From: Methylococcaceae bacterium UBA4132
GTDB taxonomy: Bacteria > Pseudomonadota > Gammaproteobacteria > Methylococcales > Methylomonadaceae
DNA: 18,204 bases
Assembly (NCBI GenBank): GCA_002380945.1
Contig: DFWO01000148.1
Span: 1-18,204 of the forward strand
Direction: 5' to 3'
Below the pieces are notes generated by a model that saw only the letters and a list, made by a program, of their open reading frames with translations, was not told where the DNA came from and did no database searches. The position numbers and the translations under genes were made by a program. This document shows, piece by piece, positions 14,509 to 18,204 of the stretch; the stretch's first letter is position 1, and each line of letters begins with the position of its first letter.

Positions 14509-15366
14509 TTAACTCAAATCTCTATGGCGGACGATGACGTTAAGGTCAGGATTTTTAAAGTGTTTGCATAATGAATCGGCGAGATACACAGAACGATGTT
14601 GACCGCCTGTACAGCCAATAGCGACTGTTAAATAACTGCGTCCTTCGGCATCAAAACGTGGTAACCAACGTTCAAGAAAACTAACAATATCTTGGAAAAA
14701 CTCGGTGACTAAGGGTTCTTCTTTAAGAAAATCTATGACGGGTTGGTCTTTTCCTGTTAAGGCGCGTAATTCTGGAATCCAGTAGGGATTAGGTAGCGTG
14801 CGGACATCAAAAACAAAGTTGGCATCTAACGGAATGCCATTTTTAAAGCCAAAAGATTGAAATTGCAAAGAAATATGCTTGGAATCACGTTCATTAATTT
14901 GCTCTCTAATCAGCTCGCGTAATTGATGGTAATGGGTTTTACTGGTGTCTATAACGATGTTAGCGTGTCTAGCAATCGGTTCTAGTAAAACTTTTTCAAT
15001 TTTCAATGCGTCTTTTAACGGAATATTGGCATCGGTTAAAGGATGCTTTCTGCGTGTTTCGCTATAACGTTTTAATAAGGTCGCTTCTTCTGCGTGTAAG
15101 AAGATAATTTCACAACTAATGCCTTTACTGCGTATAAATTCCAAACAGTCGGAAAAATTATTTAGGCTTTCATTTTTATTGCGGGCATCAATACCAATGG
15201 CGGTTTTTTGGTAGGTTTTTTGATCTGTCAACATGACGTGACCAATGAAATCTTCCAATAAGGTGACGGGCAGGTTATCAATGCAATAATAGCCGCAATC
15301 TTCCAGTGTATCTAAGACAGTGCTTTTACCTGCACCTGATAACGCACTTACAATCAGTAGTTTCAT
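14509..15366 (-). CDS. rapZ: RNase adapter / nucleotide-binding protein RapZ
   Basis: This 285-residue P-loop protein begins MKLLIVSALSGAGKSTVLDT, with Walker A at residues 8-15. Its C-terminal domain includes GCTGGQHRSV (251-260), the conserved RapZ signature. In enterobacteria RapZ binds small RNAs that control glucosamine-6-phosphate synthase and senses its product. Whether that circuit exists here is unknown. The gene lies 87 bp downstream of hpf on the same strand. No ribosome site is obvious. In many relatives ptsN sits between hpf and rapZ; it is absent here. Confidence 0.95.
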   Translation of the reverse strand: MKLLIVSALSGAGKSTVLDTLEDCGYYCIDNLPVTLLEDFIGHVMLTDQKTYQKTAIGIDARNKNESLNNFSDCLEFIRSKGISCEIIFLHAEEATLLKRYSETRRKHPLTDANIPLKDALKIEKVLLEPIARHANIVIDTSKTHYHQLRELIREQINERDSKHISLQFQSFGFKNGIPLDANFVFDVRTLPNPYWIPELRALTGKDQPVIDFLKEEPLVTEFFQDIVSFLERWLPRFDAEGRSYLTVAIGCTGGQHRSVYLADSLCKHFKNPDLNVIVRHRDLS

Positions 15367-15397
15367 AAGGATAGCGGTTGTTGCGGGATAAAAATTT

Positions 15398-15444
15398 AAG
15401 GCTCAAAGTTTAGGCGCAATAACGCGTCTTGCCCTCTGAGCCTT
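15398..15444 (-). terminator. Hairpin between hpf and rapZ, possible attenuator
   Basis: On the minus strand AAGGCTCA (15444-15437) pairs perfectly with TGAGCCTT (15405-15398), enclosing a 31-base loop with further pairing potential, and is followed by AAATTTTTA. The stem plus short T run could give partial termination between hpf and rapZ. The long loop makes it weak. Confidence 0.4.
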
Positions 15445-15453
15445 GCACCTGTT

Positions 15454-15744
15454 TTATCGGTGACTGTTGGTTTTTTCTTTGTGTTTCGTAATTTGGCGAT
15501 CTAATTTATCGACCATTGCATCAATAGCAGCGTACATATCTTCTTGATGATCTTCTGCGAATAATTTCGCGCCGCTGAGTTGCAGGGTAGCTTCCGCTTT
15601 TTGAACTAATTTTTCTACGCTTAAAATAACATGTACCTCGGTAACTTTATCAAAATGACGCGCTAATCTAGCGAATTTATCGTCAATATGCGCTTTTAAT
15701 GCGTCGGTTACTTCAAGATGATGACCTGTTACTATAACTTGCAT
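15454..15744 (-). CDS. hpf: Ribosome hibernation promoting factor (short HPF)
   Basis: This 96-residue protein binds the small ribosomal subunit and promotes inactive 100S ribosome dimers in slow growth. The sequence MQVIVTGHHLEVTDALKAHI opens the S30AE domain, and QEDMYAAIDAMVDKLDRQI is its conserved second helix. The short length identifies the gammaproteobacterial short form rather than long HPF. A good ribosome site, AAAGGAG, lies 8 bases before the start codon. The gene is downstream of rpoN as usual; the gap between them contains two CRISPR-like hairpin repeats and a minus-strand TATTAT near 15815-15820 that may be a -10 box. Confidence 0.95.
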   Translation of the reverse strand: MQVIVTGHHLEVTDALKAHIDDKFARLARHFDKVTEVHVILSVEKLVQKAEATLQLSGAKLFAEDHQEDMYAAIDAMVDKLDRQITKHKEKTNSHR

Positions 15745-15763
15745 GGAATAAACTCCTTTAATG

Positions 15764-15791
15764 GTAAATAGCTGCCTGTATGGCAGTGAAC
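15764..15791 (-). repeat. Type I-F CRISPR-like repeat, degenerate copy
   Basis: On the minus strand this 28-base unit starts GTTCACTGCC, continues ATACAGGCAGCT and then diverges in its last six bases. The known type I-F repeat reads GTTCACTGCC, then GTACA (or GTATA), then GGCAGCTTAGAAA, so the first 22 bases match except one. CTGCC and GGCAG form the 5-bp stem with a 5-base loop that Cas6f recognises. Degeneracy at the 3' end is how the last repeat of an array usually decays. It lies 19 bp upstream of the hpf start. Confidence 0.5.
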
Positions 15792-15832
15792 AATGGTAGT
15801 GAGCAGTTCGCGCTATAATACGCGTTTACTCT

Positions 15833-15860
15833 TTTCTAAGCTGCCTGTCTGGCAGTGGTG
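15833..15860 (-). repeat. Type I-F CRISPR-like repeat, second copy
   Basis: On the minus strand this unit ends GGCAGCTTAGAAA, exactly the 3' part of the classical type I-F repeat, and includes CACTGCC with the same 5-bp stem; only the first three bases and two loop bases differ. It matches the other copy over AGCTGCCTGT-N-TGGCAGTG (18 of 19, 15770-15788 and 15839-15857). The two are separated by 41 bases, longer than the 32-base spacer normal for I-F. It starts 5 bp after the rpoN stop codon. No cas gene is in this window. Confidence 0.5.
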
Positions 15861-15865
15861 TTGAA

Positions 15866-17308
15866 TTACAAAGTACGTTTCCTCTGACTGGACGGTGAAA
15901 TAGACATCGCCTCACGGTATTTGGCAACGGTTCTTCTAGCAACAATAATGCCTTTTTCCTTTAATAGGGTGGCTATTTTGTCATCACTCAGCGGTTTTGC
16001 TAAGTTTTCAGTGCTAATTAGTTCTTTAATAAAGGCGCGAATAGCCGTTGATGAGCACTCACCACCTGATTCAGTTGACACATGACTGGAAAAAAAGTGT
16101 TTAAATTCAACGATGCCATTGGGGGTGTGCATATATTTTTGAGTGGTAACGCGGGATATGGTCGATTCGTGTAATTCTAATTCGTCGGCAATATCCTTTA
16201 ATATCATAGGACGCATGGCAACGGAGCCGTGTTCCAAAAATCCTGTTTGTTTTTCTACAATACAACGTGCTACGCGTAATAGCGTATCGTTACGGTTATG
16301 CAAACTTTTAATAAACCATTTAGCTTCTTGTAAATGATTTTTCATCGTAGTGTTATCTGCGCTGTTATCGGCTCTTTTAATCAGTGTCGAATAAAAGGGA
16401 TTAACACGCAATTTAGGCGCGATGTCTCGATTCAGACTTACTTGCCACTGATCATTTTGTTTTATGACATAGACATCAGGAATAACATATTCACATGCCG
16501 AGGCTTGTATTTTAGCACCTGGTTTTGGGTCTAATGCTCTGATTAATACAATGACTTGTGCCAATTGGTATTCGGTTAGGTGTAATTCACGCATGAGCTT
16601 TTCTTGATCATGCGTTGCCAGAACGTCTAAATAGTGATTAACAATAGTCAGTGCTTCGGTTTTGTAAGGTGTGTTTTCAGGTAGAGATTGTAATTGTACA
16701 GTTAAACAATCACTTAAATCTTGCGCACCAACACCGACGGGGTCGAAGCGTTGAATACAATGCAATACGGCAATGACTTCATCAAAATCAAGATCATCTA
16801 GTTGCTGTTGTAATCCCTGAAAAATATCGTCCAGCGAGTCACGAAGATAACCATCTTCATCAATAGAATCAATCAGGGTAATGGCGATAGCACGGTCACG
16901 GTCAGAAAAATGCGTCAACTCTAATTGCCATAATAAATGATCCAGCAAGGTGGATGCTTTACTATTTTGTGGTTCAAAGTCAAATGAATCAGTGGCATTG
17001 CCTGTTGGTACTAATGCGTTTTCATAAATGTCTTCCCATGAAGAATCAATGGGTAATTCATCTGGAATATCGGTTTGTGAACCTTCGCTGGTTTGTAAAT
17101 CAGTATTGTCCGTTTTTTTATCGAAGTTATTATCAAACGATGAGGCACTACTGTCCTCTTCAATTTCCAGCATCATGTTTGATTCGAGTGCTTGCTGGAT
17201 TTCTTGTTGTAAATCTAAGGTAGACATTTGCAACAATTTAAGCGATTGCTGCAATTGTGGCGTTAGCGAGAGTTGCTGACCTAAACGAAGATTTAAGGAT
17301 TGCTTCAT
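15866..17308 (-). CDS. rpoN: RNA polymerase sigma-54 factor
   Basis: This 480-residue sigma factor directs RNA polymerase to -24/-12 promoters that need AAA+ activators. Region I is the glutamine- and leucine-rich N-terminus (LRLGQQLSLTPQLQQSLKLL, residues 7-26), followed by an acidic region II near 50-110. The core-binding domain and the helix-turn-helix follow, and the RpoN box ARRTVAKYRE lies at 457-466, 14 residues from the end. The length is normal. It is 24 bp downstream of lptB, so the two are likely co-transcribed. Confidence 0.97.
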   Translation of the reverse strand: MKQSLNLRLGQQLSLTPQLQQSLKLLQMSTLDLQQEIQQALESNMMLEIEEDSSASSFDNNFDKKTDNTDLQTSEGSQTDIPDELPIDSSWEDIYENALVPTGNATDSFDFEPQNSKASTLLDHLLWQLELTHFSDRDRAIAITLIDSIDEDGYLRDSLDDIFQGLQQQLDDLDFDEVIAVLHCIQRFDPVGVGAQDLSDCLTVQLQSLPENTPYKTEALTIVNHYLDVLATHDQEKLMRELHLTEYQLAQVIVLIRALDPKPGAKIQASACEYVIPDVYVIKQNDQWQVSLNRDIAPKLRVNPFYSTLIKRADNSADNTTMKNHLQEAKWFIKSLHNRNDTLLRVARCIVEKQTGFLEHGSVAMRPMILKDIADELELHESTISRVTTQKYMHTPNGIVEFKHFFSSHVSTESGGECSSTAIRAFIKELISTENLAKPLSDDKIATLLKEKGIIVARRTVAKYREAMSISPSSQRKRTL

Positions 17309-17332
17309 ATTACTGTTCTTTTTATCAGCATG

Positions 17333-18058
17333 TTACATGCTAAAGTTATTGCCTAAGTAAACTTTGCGCACTTGCTCATTAGCAACAATCGCTTCTGCGC
17401 CGCCTTCTGCAATAACTTGACCTTGGTTGAGTATGTAAGCGCGATCACAGATACCTAATGTTTCACGAACGTTATGTTCGGTAATCAGTACGCCAATGCC
17501 GCGATCTTTTAAATGCTCAATAATTTTTTTAATATCCTCTACTGAGATAGGATCAACCCCTGCAAACGGCTCATCCAACAAAATAAACTGTGGATTAGTC
17601 GCTAACGCTCTGGCAATTTCTAGCCGTCGCCGTTCACCACCTGATAAACTGGATGCTTGTTGATTGCGTAAGCGCGTGATGTGGAATTCTTCCAGTAAAT
17701 CTTCAATGAGCAATTCTATTTGCCCGCGCGTCAAATCGGAGCGAATTTGTAATACAGCGCGTAGATTATCCGCGACGCTTAACTTACGAAATATAGACGG
17801 CTCTTGCGGTAAATAACCGATACCTAATCGCGCTCTTAAGTGCATAGGATGATGTGTTATATCATGATTATCCAGCATAATCTGTCCATCATCTGCTTTA
17901 ACCAAGCCAACCATCATATAAAAACTGGTGGTTTTTCCTGCACCATTAGGACCTAGTAAACCGACCACTTCACTGGTATTAACCTGTAAAGAAACGCCAT
18001 TAACGACATTCCGATTATTGTAGGATTTTATGATATGCGTCGCTGTAAGTGTTGCCAT
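17333..18058 (-). CDS. lptB: LPS export ABC transporter ATP-binding protein
   Basis: This 241-residue ATPase powers the LptB2FGC complex, which extracts lipopolysaccharide from the inner membrane. Walker A is GPNGAGKT (36-43), the Q-loop is near YLPQEPSIF (82-90, Q85), the ABC signature is LSGGE (138-142), Walker B is FILLDEP (158-164) and the switch histidine is H195. The PQEPSIFRKL segment is characteristic of LptB. The start codon shares one base with the lptA stop (TAATG), so translation is coupled. The order lptA-lptB-rpoN-hpf is the standard one. Confidence 0.97.
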   Translation of the reverse strand: MATLTATHIIKSYNNRNVVNGVSLQVNTSEVVGLLGPNGAGKTTSFYMMVGLVKADDGQIMLDNHDITHHPMHLRARLGIGYLPQEPSIFRKLSVADNLRAVLQIRSDLTRGQIELLIEDLLEEFHITRLRNQQASSLSGGERRRLEIARALATNPQFILLDEPFAGVDPISVEDIKKIIEHLKDRGIGVLITEHNVRETLGICDRAYILNQGQVIAEGGAEAIVANEQVRKVYLGNNFSM

Positions 18059-18204
18059 TACTGCTTTTTTTCTTTAGATTTCGGTTGTAAGGTCACATGG
18101 ACACGCTTAGCGTCAGAGCTGGTTTCCCCCGCTTTAACGACCGAGCTTTTGCTGTCATATTCAATCAAATTACTGGAATAAGTACCGTTACCTTGCCAGA
18201 CGGT
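18058..18204 (-). CDS. lptA: LptA periplasmic LPS-binding protein, C-terminal part only
   Basis: The last 48 codons of a gene that continues beyond the right edge. The visible residues begin TVWQGNGTYSSNLIEYDSKS and end in a basic, lysine-rich tail. The pattern of a short GNG turn, a beta strand reaching LIEYD and a final RVHVTLQPKSK fits the C-terminus of LptA, which forms the periplasmic bridge for lipopolysaccharide. Position directly upstream of lptB with a 1-base overlap supports this strongly; the sequence alone would be only suggestive. Confidence 0.8.
   Translation of the reverse strand, partial: TVWQGNGTYSSNLIEYDSKSSVVKAGETSSDAKRVHVTLQPKSKEKKQ

Noticed and set aside
15764..15860. 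A functional CRISPR array
   Set aside because: Only two imperfect repeats, an interval of 41 rather than 32 bases, and no cas genes in the window. Listed as CRISPR-like repeats only.

Overview
This window looks like a gammaproteobacterial chromosome of moderate A+T content. The evidence is the set of housekeeping neighbours: uvrC-pgsA, dnaB-alr, and an lptA-lptB-rpoN-hpf-rapZ block on the minus strand. The exact lineage cannot be fixed from sequence alone. A methanotroph or sulfur-oxidiser-like gammaproteobacterium would fit, but that is only an impression.

Layout. (1) 79-717: a family 5-type uracil-DNA glycosylase. (2) 718-4360: a visibly A+T-richer defence island. A strong sigma-70 promoter (816-844), with a palindrome abutting its -35 box, drives a structured, probably non-coding stretch (about 850-1140). 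After it come a small ORF (1144-1299), an XRE-type HTH protein (1412-1717) and an overlapping retron-type reverse transcriptase (1689-2639). I read this as a candidate retron with an HTH partner. It is followed directly by a type II restriction-modification pair: a D12-class adenine methyltransferase and an HNH nuclease. (3) 4370-6740: uvrC and pgsA, overlapping. (4) 6804-9431: a TetR regulator with a likely operator, a YcgN-family cysteine-rich protein, several palindromic dispersed repeats, and an orphan protein with a HEPN-like RxxxxH motif set between two inverted copies of one repeat. (5) 9435-10730, minus strand: mtaB, a tRNA methylthiotransferase. (6) 10918-14453: dnaB carrying a 347-residue intein inside its Walker A motif, translationally coupled to alr. 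(7) 14509-18204, minus strand: rapZ, hpf, rpoN, lptB and the 3' end of lptA.

How the parts work together. DNA repair genes (udg, uvrC) border the defence island, which ends 14 bp before the uvrC start codon, so uvrC may be read partly from island transcripts. The retron-like unit and the R-M pair are separate operons or one long one; 98 bp lie between them. On the right, LPS export, sigma-54, ribosome hibernation and RapZ keep the usual gammaproteobacterial order, but no ptsN lies between hpf and rapZ. The hpf-rpoN gap contains two sequences very close to type I-F CRISPR repeats, with no cas genes in view.

The most interesting items are the retron candidate and its RNA, the CRISPR-like repeat pair, the DnaB intein and the HEPN-like orphan gene.
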